Shown: positions 12,775-20,032, counted from the first letter of the stretch. The stretch is DNA of 26,762 bases from a bacterium (GCA_030594935.1 JAUVEE010000002.1:1-26762), one strand, 5' to 3'. Made by a program: numbers and translations. Notes: generated by a model from the sequence alone, not told the origin.

Positions 12775-12854
12775 TCGTACCACCTTCTAAAAACCTCTTT
12801 CACCGCTGAGGTTTGACTTTCGCAGAATCTTTTTCGATATCGAAAAAACGGCAT
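12771..12854 (-). CDS. Upstream ORF of 27 residues, translationally coupled to the next gene
   Basis: On the minus strand ATG (12854-12852) is preceded ten bases earlier by AGGAGG. The frame reads MPFFRYRKRF, then CESQTSAVKE, then VFRRWYE, and stops at TGA 12773-12771, overlapping the downstream ATG 12774 as ATGA. The peptide is basic and aromatic and matches nothing I know. The Shine-Dalgarno site lies within the 3' arm of the leader hairpin, and a terminator-like stem lies inside the ORF, so it looks like a sensor ORF for attenuation or coupling. Confidence 0.5.
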   Translation of the reverse strand: MPFFRYRKRFCESQTSAVKEVFRRWYE

Positions 12855-12918
12855 TCTCAAATATCCTCCTGCTGATTGAAATTCCAAAAACAATTAGAGC
12901 CTCAATCAGCAGAGGATA
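12791..12918 (-). promoter_or_regulatory. Folded leader: long hairpin, perfect palindrome and attenuator-like stem
   Basis: In minus-strand order: a 17-bp stem with one bulge (12918-12902 with 12879-12862, 22-base loop) whose 3' arm carries the AGGAGG of the upstream ORF; an 18-bp perfect palindrome TTTTTCGATATCGAAAAA (12847-12830); and AAACCTC/GAGGTTT (12814-12808 with 12797-12791) followed by T residues, a terminator-like stem 17 bases before the main ATG. Confidence 0.65.
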
Positions 12919-12941
12919 CTATTTTTCAAATAACTGCCTGT

Positions 12942-12969
12942 ATTATGACAGATGTTTGAAATTTGTCAA
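12942..12969 (-). promoter_or_regulatory. Promoter of the nucleotidyltransferase-like gene
   Basis: On the minus strand TTGACA (12969-12964), 16 bp, CATAAT (12947-12942), with TG placed as an extended -10. The predicted start is near 12935, giving a leader of about 160 bases. Confidence 0.7.
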
Positions 12970-12982
12970 TAGTTTTTAAGAA

Positions 12983-13004
12983 GACTGAACAAATTCAGCC
13001 TGAG
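12983..13004 (-). terminator. Weak hairpin after the PP2C-like gene
   Basis: On the minus strand GGCTGAA (13000-12994) pairs with TTCAGTC (12989-12983) around a TTTG loop, followed by a short T-rich stretch. It lies 17 bases past the stop. The next promoter's -35 box begins 14 bases further on. Confidence 0.45.
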
Positions 13005-13016
13005 AAAACATTATTC

Positions 13017-14975
13017 CTAAATCTCTATCTTGTAAATCTTAAATCCGTTTAAGAGATAAATTGTTTGGCCGTCCGGAGAAACAGAAAAGTCTTTTAAGCT
13101 ATCAAGCTCTTTGCTTTGGAACTGTCTGATAATTTTTCCTTCTCTGCTTAGAACAATCATTCTGTTCTTGGTTGTTTCCAACAGATAAAGATAGAGATGG
13201 GAAGAGGAAGTCCAAATCTTGGTTGGATTTTGCAGAACAGGGAAGATGTCAACTTCAAGAGTTTTTTCCAGGCTGCCGGCATAATAACGGTTGATATTAT
13301 TGTTGTTTAACACCCAAATACCGCCGTCAATAACCATTGAAGCCGCCCCGTTATAATCTTCGCGTTCAACGCCGTCTCTCAGCCAAAGAAGAGGAGAGTC
13401 TTTTCCTTGATTGGCGTATCTGGCAATCTCCCCGGTATTCTTGTCCAAGAAATAAAGATTCTCTTTGAAGCCGGCCAAAAGGTCGAATCTCAAATCAGGA
13501 TAGGGAAGCTCCAGCTCAATTTCCCAAAGCTCATTTTCCTGGAGGGAATAGAGGATGTTTGGCGTGGTGAACAATTGAATTGAATTAGCGGCGTTTCCCA
13601 GTTTGATGTTTTGGCTGGCTGTAATAAATTGGCTGTTTTTCTCGGCCAAGTCAAACCAGTAGAACTGAGCGGAAAAAGGATTGTAGAAATAAAGCTGGGA
13701 ATTGAAAATCATCATCTTTTGCGGAACAAAATCAATCTGATCGGGATCAAACTCAAATAAAAGTTCCAGAGAAGGATTGGCTTCCAGCTTGTTGATCATA
13801 AACAAGCTCTCTTCAATTGAATTTTTCAAAGCTTGAACATCTTCCTGCAAAGGGATCCTGCCGTTCCCCAGAGAGACAAGCTCTTGGTGCGCTTCCTGCA
13901 GAAGAAGATTGGCTTCCTTTTCTTTCCCCAAATCCAAAAGGTTGTCCGCCTGGACCGTTTTAAATTTTGCCTGGGCGAGAGTTTGCTCCACTTGGGCTAT
14001 TTCCGCCTTTTTTTCCGGAAAGAAAATAAAGAAGCCAACGATTAACACTAAAATCAGCAGAACAATGATATAAAAATTCTTTTTGGTCCAGCTGTTTTTG
14101 GCCGGAGTTATTTCAACTCTGCTTAAGCGAGGCAGACTTTTTTTAAACCAATTCTTGATTCCGGAAAAAGGGTTAACAAATTTTGGCCTGATCCTGGGCA
14201 AAGGCTTAAACTTCGGTTTTTTAAATAAAGAAAAAAGCTTAGCAATAACCTTAAAGGGGATCAAAACAAATCCTAACTTCGGTTTCTTGATTTTCTTAAG
14301 AACAGAAAACCTGGAGCGCCGGAGAAAAATAAACAGACAAAAACCGGATATTTGGGCCAACTCCTTGCGAAAAGAATTAAGGATTTGCTTTAGTTCTTTT
14401 TCCGTTGCCGCCAAAGCAGTCCTTCTTATTAAATTTTTAGCGGCAAAAAAGTTAAAGATGTCATGGCTTAAAACCATTATTTTGTCGCCGGCCAGCAGTT
14501 TGCCGTTAGAAACACTTTGAAATATTTTTGAGGAATGAGAGCTTTCCGTTTCCAGGCTGCTGCTGATATCCACAATTTCATTGCCCCTGGCCAGCATCAT
14601 TTTTATATCTCCGGTTTTGGTAAAATTAAGCTCTTGCCAGTCTTGTTCGGAATTTTCAGCGGACAAAGAGAGAATGGCAAAGTTTAAATTTCCCAGCCAG
14701 CTGACATTTTCTTTTCTTACTTCAGCGGCCAGGAACTCATTTGCTTTTTCCAGATTTTCTTTAAGGCTGCCTGGTTTGCCGTAATACTCTCTCTTGATAA
14801 TATTAGCCAGGCTGTCCAAAAGCCTGTCGTTCTGCGGCAGAACATTATTCAAAACGCCGGCTATGTATAAATAGCCCTGCTTTTCTTCAGCCGCGCTTTC
14901 CGGCTCATAAACAAAAGTTTCAAAAACCTTTGTTTCCGTTCCCTTTGGATTAAAGTGGAATTCAAAAACTTTCAT
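13017..14975 (-). CDS. Membrane protein with PP2C-like N-terminus and propeller-like C-terminus
   Basis: This 652-residue protein has three parts. Residues about 30-220 resemble a PP2C-type (PPM) phosphatase domain: GYLYIAGVLNNVL, LGNLNFAILSL, LNFTKTGDIKMMLARG and LAGDKIMVLSHDIFNFF. The Asp residues that bind metal in active PP2C enzymes are not seen, so it is probably an inactive pseudophosphatase. Basic linkers lead to one membrane helix (301-319), then a coiled coil (about 321-385, AEIAQVEQTLAQAKF). The C-terminal 260 residues have repeated strands (FYNPFSAQFYWFDLAEK, LYFLDKNTGEIARY, LYLLETTKNRMIVLSREG), like a degenerate beta-propeller, likely outside the cell. The gene has its own promoter on the minus strand and probably a leaderless mRNA. 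The role is unknown. Confidence 0.75.
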   Translation of the reverse strand: MKVFEFHFNPKGTETKVFETFVYEPESAAEEKQGYLYIAGVLNNVLPQNDRLLDSLANIIKREYYGKPGSLKENLEKANEFLAAEVRKENVSWLGNLNFAILSLSAENSEQDWQELNFTKTGDIKMMLARGNEIVDISSSLETESSHSSKIFQSVSNGKLLAGDKIMVLSHDIFNFFAAKNLIRRTALAATEKELKQILNSFRKELAQISGFCLFIFLRRSRFSVLKKIKKPKLGFVLIPFKVIAKLFSLFKKPKFKPLPRIRPKFVNPFSGIKNWFKKSLPRLSRVEITPAKNSWTKKNFYIIVLLILVLIVGFFIFFPEKKAEIAQVEQTLAQAKFKTVQADNLLDLGKEKEANLLLQEAHQELVSLGNGRIPLQEDVQALKNSIEESLFMINKLEANPSLELLFEFDPDQIDFVPQKMMIFNSQLYFYNPFSAQFYWFDLAEKNSQFITASQNIKLGNAANSIQLFTTPNILYSLQENELWEIELELPYPDLRFDLLAGFKENLYFLDKNTGEIARYANQGKDSPLLWLRDGVEREDYNGAASMVIDGGIWVLNNNNINRYYAGSLEKTLEVDIFPVLQNPTKIWTSSSHLYLYLLETTKNRMIVLSREGKIIRQFQSKELDSLKDFSVSPDGQTIYLLNGFKIYKIEI

Positions 14976-14981
14976 AGATTA

Positions 14982-15010
14982 TTGTATTATAGTCTTTTTT
15001 CTCTTAAAAT
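14982..15010 (+). promoter_or_regulatory. Promoter of tRNA-Val
   Basis: TTGTAT (14982-14987), 17 bp, TAAAAT (15005-15010); the start is about 15017, five bases before the tRNA. It lies face to back with the minus-strand promoter at 14986-15015. Confidence 0.55.
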
Positions 15011-15015
15011 GTAAA
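14986..15015 (-). promoter_or_regulatory. Promoter of the PP2C-like gene
   Basis: On the minus strand TTTACA (15015-15010), 18 bp, TATAAT (14991-14986). The start is about 14979, four bases before ATG 14975. The boxes overlap those of the tRNA-Val promoter. Confidence 0.65.
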
Positions 15016-15021
15016 CGATAA

Positions 15022-15094
15022 GGGCATTTGGCGCAGGGGTTAGCGCATTCGCTTCACATGCGAAAGGCCAGAGGTTCGAATCCTCTAATGCCCA
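15022..15094 (+). tRNA. tRNA-Val (anticodon CAC)
   Basis: The acceptor GGGCATT pairs perfectly with AATGCCC (15087-15093), with discriminator A15094. The anticodon stem is TTCGC/GCGAA with loop TTCACAT, and CAC lies at 15055-15057. The T-loop is TTCGAAT. CCA is not encoded. Confidence 0.95.
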
Positions 15095-15098
15095 ATAC

Positions 15099-15127
15099 TT
15101 TTGTTCATTGCTTAATCCTGCTATAAT
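15099..15127 (+). promoter_or_regulatory. Leaderless-type promoter of the 15134 membrane protein operon
   Basis: TTTTGT (15099-15104), 17 bp, TATAAT (15122-15127) with TG at 15119-15120. Six bases then separate it from ATG 15134, so the transcript should start at the ATG. Confidence 0.65.
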
Positions 15128-15133
15128 AAAATC

Positions 15134-15514
15134 ATGATTGATGTCTTGCTAAAATATCTCCACTGGCATTATGGCACACAATTAGGAACAATCCTTTTGG
15201 CCTGGAAAAATCTTCTCCGCTTTAACTTGGAGTACTTTTCCATTCCCGTGCTGTTAAGGACTTTTCTTTGGCCCTGGCGGAAATATGAAGACTCTTTTGC
15301 CAAGGGTTTTGATTTTATGCAGGTTTTGGAGGTTATCACTTTTAATATGATGTCCCGGGTCATCGGAATACTGTTGCGCAGCACCCTGATCGTTATGGGA
15401 ATTTTCTTGGAAATCCTCATCTTTTTGGGCGGATTGATTATCTTTATTGTCTGGCTGACAATTCCTTTATTAATTAGCGCCGGATTATGGCTGGGCTCAA
15501 TGCTTATCTTCTGA
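15134..15514 (+). CDS. Small membrane protein coupled to the ClpC-like ATPase
   Basis: This 126-residue protein of unknown function begins MIDVLLKYLHWHYGTQLGTI and has an amphipathic, aromatic first half (FLWPWRKYEDSFAKGFDF). Two long hydrophobic segments follow at about 72-95 (MMSRVIGILLRSTLIVMGIF) and 95-125 (ILIFLGGLIIFIVWLTIPLL). Its TGA stop overlaps the next start as TGATG (15512-15516), so translation of the ATPase is probably coupled to it. I infer that the two proteins work together at the membrane. No named family was recognised. Confidence 0.75.
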   Translation: MIDVLLKYLHWHYGTQLGTILLAWKNLLRFNLEYFSIPVLLRTFLWPWRKYEDSFAKGFDFMQVLEVITFNMMSRVIGILLRSTLIVMGIFLEILIFLGGLIIFIVWLTIPLLISAGLWLGSMLIF

Positions 15515-18057
15515 TGTTTAATTTTAATATTAAAAAGACCAAAATTTATCAGTCAATCAGGTACTCGCAAAACCCTGTTTTAAAGTTTGCCGGTTTTTGG
15601 AGAAAGCTGTTTTCCGTCCTATTATTAGTTGCTATTTTGCTCTCCATTTACAACTTCGTGGAGCAGCCCCAGGCTGACAGCTCCGCTGTTGTCTTGGGAT
15701 TGGCTGTCCTCTTTTTCACTTTTGCTGTTGTTTTCTGGCTGCTGGAAATTTTCTACAACTCGCTGATACGGCCAAAATTAAAATTCACCATCAACCAAGT
15801 TCTTTCCCAAACAGAGAAAAAACACAATTTGGCTGAACTTTTGGATCTGGAAGCGGCCAAGGCTGTTTGGCAGACAATAAAATTCGCCAAAGCCAAAAAG
15901 CTGGATGAAATAGATTCCACTCTTTTGCTCTATTTTCTGATAGAAAACAAAGGGCCCCAGCTTAGTTTCATTTTTTTCCGAGCTAATTTGGATATGAACA
16001 GAATTGAGAAAAAACTGGACAGAAAGCCGGGCAGCGGAAAGCTGGCTTTTTCCGCTGACTTTCAAGACGTTATTGTCACGGCCTTGAAAACCGCCCTGTC
16101 GGAAGACCATAATACCGTCGGCGCCGGAAGCCTAATGGTCGGATTGGCCGAACATAATTCTTTGTTAAAGGAAATTCTCGTTCAGGCGGATTTGAAAAAG
16201 GATGACATTGTCAATTTATCCTGGTGGTTTTCATCAATAGAAAATAAAATTGCCAGAAACAAAGAATGGTGGGCATATGAGAATCTGTTGCAATACGGCA
16301 GCTTGGGAAAAGACTGGGCTTCAGGCTACACCATCACTTTAGACCAGTATTCCATTGATTGGTCGGTGATAGGCTCAAAACAGGGTTTTGGAGAGATCAT
16401 CGGACACAAAATAGAGATAGAAGAGACCGAAAGAGTCTTGGCCCGTTCAGAAATAAACAATGCCTTGCTGATCGGCCGGCCGGGAACAAACAGAAAAGAT
16501 ATTATTAAAGCGATTGCGGAAAAAGCCAAACTGGGAACAAGCTTGGCTCAGGTGAATTACAAGAGGATCGTTGAGCTTAATATACCCTCTATTCTCTCCC
16601 AAACCGCTTCTTCGGAAGAAGCGGAAGAAGTTCTTGACAAGATCTTTCGCGAAGTGGCTGTTGCCGGCAACATTATTCTAGTGATTGACGAATTCAATAA
16701 TTTCGTCGGGCAGGACAACCGCTTGGGAGCCACTGACATTTCCGGCATCTTGGCCCAATATCTGCATTTATCCCAATTTCAAATCGTGGCCATTACCAGC
16801 TACGCCGGACTGCATAAACAAATTGAGCAAAGGCCCACTATCTTAAACCTTTTTGCCAAAGTGGAAGTGGATGAAATTTCAGAGAAAGAAATCATTCTCT
16901 TTTTAAGAAACTTAACTTACTATTTGGAAGAAAAACACAAAATAATCGTCAGTTATCCGGCTTTAAGAGATATTGTCAGATACACGGCGCGCTACATGCC
17001 TAATCTTCCTTTTCCCAAGAAAGCGATAGATATTCTGGACGAAGCGGTGGTTTACGTTGCCAATTCAACCAACAGCCGAATAGTTTTGCCCGAACATGTT
17101 ATCAAGATCATTTCCGATAAAACTCAAATTCCTATTGGCGAAGCGCAAGAGAAAGAAAAAGAAGTCCTGCTTGACCTGGAGAATCTAATCCACAAAAGGC
17201 TTATTAACCAGGAAAAAGCGGTAACGGACATCTCAACCTCTTTAAGAAGATCCCGGGCGGCCATTAGCACTAAAAAGGGGCCAATGGGAACTTTCCTTTT
17301 TTTGGGTCCGACCGGAGTGGGAAAAACCGAAACAGCCAAAGCCTTGGCGGAAATCTATTTCGGGTCGGAAGATAAAATCATTCGTCTTGATATGTCGGAG
17401 TTTCAGGCTATTGAAGACATTCCCAGATTGATCGGCTCTCCGGGGCAAGAAGGATTGCTGACCACCAAAGTAAGAGAAGACCCTTTCTCCCTAGTCTTGC
17501 TTGATGAATTGGAAAAAGCTCATCCCAATATTCTTAATCTGTTTCTCCAGGTTCTGGACGAAGGGCACTTGACCGACGGCATGGGAAGAAAAGTAAGCTT
17601 CAAGGACTCAATCATCATTGCCACTTCCAATGCCGGATACAAGATAATACTGGAATCAATAAAGGAAAAAGTAAGCTGGCCGCTGGTAAAACAGAAAATC
17701 ATGGACTTTATTTTTGAACATGGCATGTTCCGTCCGGAATTCGTCAATAGGTTTGACGGAGTAACTATCTTTAAGCCCTTGAGCCAGGGAAATCTGCTTG
17801 ATATTGCCCAACTGTTATTAAACAAATTAAAGAAAAATCTCGCTGACAAAGGAATTAAATTTCAGATCACCAAAGAGTTAAAAGAGAAAGTGGTGGAACT
17901 GGGCTATAATCCCGCTTTCGGAGCCAGAGCAATGAAAAGAGTAATCCAGGACAAAGTGGAAAATGTTCTGGCTGAAGCGGTTTTAAGGGAAGACATCACC
18001 AAAGGGGACAAAATAACGCTTGATGCAAATTTTAAGATAATTAAAAAAGAGGTATAA
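15514..18057 (+). CDS. Membrane-anchored ClpC/ClpA-like AAA+ ATPase
   Basis: This 847-residue protein has two N-terminal membrane helices (about 31-48 and 57-80), a Clp-N-like helical region (about 95-250) and two AAA+ modules. D1 has a degenerate Walker A, GRPGTNRKD (321-329), lacking the usual GKT/S, but an intact Walker B-like VIDEF (about 390-394). D2 is canonical: GPTGVGKT (598-605), LVLLDELEKAHP (660-671), sensor ATSNAG (703-708) and arginine-finger region RPEFVNRFD (740-748), then the C-terminal small domain with GYNPAFGARAMKRVI. Clp ATPases unfold proteins for ClpP or act as disaggregases. Membrane anchoring and a probably ATP-dead D1 are unusual. ATG 15514 was preferred to 15487 because of the stop-start overlap. 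Confidence 0.9.
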   Translation: MFNFNIKKTKIYQSIRYSQNPVLKFAGFWRKLFSVLLLVAILLSIYNFVEQPQADSSAVVLGLAVLFFTFAVVFWLLEIFYNSLIRPKLKFTINQVLSQTEKKHNLAELLDLEAAKAVWQTIKFAKAKKLDEIDSTLLLYFLIENKGPQLSFIFFRANLDMNRIEKKLDRKPGSGKLAFSADFQDVIVTALKTALSEDHNTVGAGSLMVGLAEHNSLLKEILVQADLKKDDIVNLSWWFSSIENKIARNKEWWAYENLLQYGSLGKDWASGYTITLDQYSIDWSVIGSKQGFGEIIGHKIEIEETERVLARSEINNALLIGRPGTNRKDIIKAIAEKAKLGTSLAQVNYKRIVELNIPSILSQTASSEEAEEVLDKIFREVAVAGNIILVIDEFNNFVGQDNRLGATDISGILAQYLHLSQFQIVAITSYAGLHKQIEQRPTILNLFAKVEVDEISEKEIILFLRNLTYYLEEKHKIIVSYPALRDIVRYTARYMPNLPFPKKAIDILDEAVVYVANSTNSRIVLPEHVIKIISDKTQIPIGEAQEKEKEVLLDLENLIHKRLINQEKAVTDISTSLRRSRAAISTKKGPMGTFLFLGPTGVGKTETAKALAEIYFGSEDKIIRLDMSEFQAIEDIPRLIGSPGQEGLLTTKVREDPFSLVLLDELEKAHPNILNLFLQVLDEGHLTDGMGRKVSFKDSIIIATSNAGYKIILESIKEKVSWPLVKQKIMDFIFEHGMFRPEFVNRFDGVTIFKPLSQGNLLDIAQLLLNKLKKNLADKGIKFQITKELKEKVVELGYNPAFGARAMKRVIQDKVENVLAEAVLREDITKGDKITLDANFKIIKKEV

Positions 18058-18058
18058 T
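18030..18058 (+). promoter_or_regulatory. Leaderless-type promoter of the pilin-tailed protein
   Basis: TTTTAA (18030-18035), 17 bp, TATAAT (18053-18058), which overlaps the TAA of the ATPase gene. ATG 18067 lies eight bases after the -10. Confidence 0.55.
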
Positions 18059-18066
18059 AAAATAAC

Positions 18067-18735
18067 ATGCAATCAATCAAAAACTTTTTATTCCCCGGGT
18101 GGAAGAAGCTTATAAAAGTATTCGCTGTTTTCTTGGCAGCAACCTTTGTGGCCGGATTTCTACTCGAAGGGGGATATGGTGGAATATTGTCTTTAATACC
18201 AGGTATTGTATTCTTCATTCTTGCTTTTCCTTCGTTTCTCATGCAAAGTATTTTCGGGCTGGAACCATCATTAATAAATTTATTAATAATAGCTATTTAT
18301 TGGTACTTCTTCGCCTGTTTAATAATTTCTATCTACGAAAACAAAAAGATCAGTAACTTTAATAAATTTACAGCACCTATAATACTAATAATAATTATTC
18401 CTGTTATTTTAGTCATAATGGCCGACTCAAGCAAACCTGGTCACGGAAGGGATGATAGAATCACTGCAGATATGAACCAAATCCGCAGTTGTGCGCAAAT
18501 TGTTGAAATGGAGGACGGCAACTATGCCGATGTTTGTACAGAAGAAGAAATAGTCGCTTTAATCGCAGACATTAACGACAATGCACCAACCCCGGCTTCT
18601 TGTTTCGCCGAAGAAAACGCTTATTGCGTTACGGTTGAATTGAATTCAGGAGATTTTTATTGCGTGGACAGCGCTTTGCGTTCAATCTCTACCACTACCA
18701 TTTCCTGCACAGAAAAAAATAAATCGTGCAAATAA
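18067..18735 (+). CDS. Four-helix membrane protein with pilin-like cysteine-rich C-terminus
   Basis: This 222-residue protein has about four hydrophobic segments (about 14-33, 40-62, 68-90 and 102-118). A soluble region of about 100 residues follows. That tail begins GRDDRITADMNQIRSCAQIV (127-146) and ends with NAYCVTVELNSGDFYCVDSA (185-204), resembling the post-helix part of type IV pilins and pseudopilins of Patescibacteria, where 'R..RiaDmnqIrsa.e' and 'yCv...l.sg.yyCvDs' occur. Seven cysteines lie in the tail, consistent with disulfides outside the cell. No class III signal peptide is present, so it would not be assembled as an ordinary pilin. It may be a fusion or a pilin-derived sensor or adhesin. 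The pilin link is by pattern only. Confidence 0.7.
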   Translation: MQSIKNFLFPGWKKLIKVFAVFLAATFVAGFLLEGGYGGILSLIPGIVFFILAFPSFLMQSIFGLEPSLINLLIIAIYWYFFACLIISIYENKKISNFNKFTAPIILIIIIPVILVIMADSSKPGHGRDDRITADMNQIRSCAQIVEMEDGNYADVCTEEEIVALIADINDNAPTPASCFAEENAYCVTVELNSGDFYCVDSALRSISTTTISCTEKNKSCK

Positions 18736-18754
18736 TTTTTATAAAATAAAATTC

Positions 18755-18783
18755 TTTTAAAAATAATCTTAAAAGAGTATAAT
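18755..18783 (+). promoter_or_regulatory. Promoter of the LppX-like gene
   Basis: TTTTAA (18755-18760), 17 bp, TATAAT (18778-18783), the same boxes and spacing as the promoter at 18030. The start is near 18790, so this gene has a leader of about 68 bases. Confidence 0.6.
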
Positions 18784-18812
18784 AAAACAATTAATCCAAT
18801 ATCTTTGAGCTT

Positions 18813-18836
18813 AACAATTAACAGCTGTCAATTGTT
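18813..18836 (+). promoter_or_regulatory. 24-bp inverted repeat in the leader of the LppX-like gene
   Basis: AACAATT (18813-18819) and AATTGTT (18830-18836) flank the palindrome ACAGCTGT, with one mismatched pair (18820 with 18829). It could be an operator or an RNA hairpin upstream of ATG 18858. Confidence 0.45.
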
Positions 18837-18857
18837 GGTTGCGGGGTATTAAAAAAA

Positions 18858-19901
18858 ATGACAAAAAAAACAATTGCCCTGGCTGCCTTACTAGTGGCGG
18901 GAATAGCAGCTATTCTTTTATTGATAGACTCTTTTCGCTCCTCTCCGGAGGTTATTATAAAAGAAATGAATGTTAAGATGGCCGGACTAAACACATTCCG
19001 GACTGAAGCAAAGATAAGCATAGAAATAACTGAATCGGAAATGGATGTTTTTTCCATGTCTCTGGTCACTAACAATGATACAGATAAGACTGACCTGGAA
19101 AACCTTAAATCAGCCGGAGATTTTGATATTACTTTGGGAGTGGAAGGAATGCAGTTTACCTTAACCGGAGAAACCATAGCGATAGGAGACACTTCCTATA
19201 TTAAAATGACCACCATTCCCGCTCTGCCCATGATAGAGCCAATGTTTCAAATGATGGGAATTAATATTTCAGATTTTAAGAAGCAATGGATCAAGATTGA
19301 TGAAGAAAGCAGAAAAAGCCTGTTCGGCGATGCCTGGACTCCGGAATCGGAAACAGAAATGGAAGCCGGCAAAGAAGAAAAAACGCAAATGACCGAAGAA
19401 CTGCAAAGGCTGTTTATTACCAGTAATTTCTACTCCGTAACGCAGGAATTGCCGGAAGAAAAAATAAAGGGAGAGACAACTTATCATTATTTGGTTGCTT
19501 TGCAGAAAGAAGAAACAGAGAATCTAATTCTGGAAACATTCAGAATTATAGGAGAATCACAAGGCGAAGCCATTGCTCCTTCAGAAGAAGAGCTGATTGA
19601 ATTTTCTGAAGGTTTTAGCGAATTCTTTGATAAGGTCGGAGGAATAGAAGCTCACCTTTGGATTGGCAAGCACGACAAATATCTCTATAAATTCCAACTG
19701 GATAAAATAATAGACGCCAGCAAAATTGAAGAGGGAGAGGTTGTTATTAATATGATTCTGGAATTCTCTGATTTTAACCAGCCTTTGAACATTGCTCCAC
19801 CGGAAGAATTCAAATCTTTGGAAGAACTCTTTAGTTTCCCTAGTTTTTTAGGGTCAGTGCCAGAAGGAATGGAAATGTCCGAATCTTATTACAACGAATA
19901 A
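18858..19901 (+). CDS. Membrane-anchored surface protein, LppX/LprG-like pattern
   Basis: This 347-residue protein begins with a signal anchor (MTKKTIALAALLVAGIAAIL, ending in LLLID; no lipobox Cys). A large beta-strand-rich outer domain follows: VNVKMAGLNTFRTEAKISIE-like strands, FDITLGVEGMQFTLTGETI, DTSYIKMTTIP, an insert rich in Glu/Met (about 150-175), and the C-terminal half with GGIEAHLWIGKHDKYLYKFQ and VVINMILEFSDFNQPLNIAP. This alternation is typical of the LppX/LprAFG-type lipid-binding fold and similar uncharacterised Patescibacteria proteins. Ligand and role are unknown. A strong terminator follows, so it is the last gene before the dcw cluster. The leader contains an inverted repeat. 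Confidence 0.6.
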   Translation: MTKKTIALAALLVAGIAAILLLIDSFRSSPEVIIKEMNVKMAGLNTFRTEAKISIEITESEMDVFSMSLVTNNDTDKTDLENLKSAGDFDITLGVEGMQFTLTGETIAIGDTSYIKMTTIPALPMIEPMFQMMGINISDFKKQWIKIDEESRKSLFGDAWTPESETEMEAGKEEKTQMTEELQRLFITSNFYSVTQELPEEKIKGETTYHYLVALQKEETENLILETFRIIGESQGEAIAPSEEELIEFSEGFSEFFDKVGGIEAHLWIGKHDKYLYKFQLDKIIDASKIEEGEVVINMILEFSDFNQPLNIAPPEEFKSLEELFSFPSFLGSVPEGMEMSESYYNE

Positions 19902-19920
19902 ACATAATAAAACTGCCTCT

Positions 19921-19945
19921 AAAAGCCCCTTAAAAGGGGCTTTTT
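19921..19945 (+). terminator. Strong terminator after the LppX-like gene
   Basis: AAAAGCCCC (19921-19929) and GGGGCTTTT (19936-19944) pair around TTAAAA and end in a T-run. It works in both directions on paper. Confidence 0.92.
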
Positions 19946-19969
19946 AGTTTGCAGCTTAGTTTTCCCCAA

Positions 19970-19997
19970 TTGACAAATGTTTAGAGGTGGGTAAAAT
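19970..19997 (+). promoter_or_regulatory. Promoter of the dcw cluster
   Basis: TTGACA (19970-19975), 16 bp, TAAAAT (19992-19997). The predicted start is about 20004, giving a 60-base leader to mraZ. MraZ-type repeats lie immediately downstream. Confidence 0.7.
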
Positions 19998-20007
19998 AAT
20001 AGATGTA

Positions 20008-20032
20008 GTGGGGAATTGTGGATAAAGGTGTT
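20008..20032 (+). promoter_or_regulatory. Candidate MraZ operator (three GTG-type direct repeats, 10-bp period)
   Basis: GTGGG (20008-20012), GTGGA (20018-20022) and GTGTT (20028-20032) are spaced exactly ten bases apart. Known MraZ operators are three TGGG-type boxes with five-base gaps near the mraZ promoter. Another GTGGG lies at 19987. The position suggests that MraZ represses its own cluster. Confidence 0.6.

Noticed and set aside
14083..14520. 145-residue plus-strand frame inside the PP2C-like gene
   Set aside because: It is a shadow of the opposite-strand coding region with no recognisable domain or promoter.
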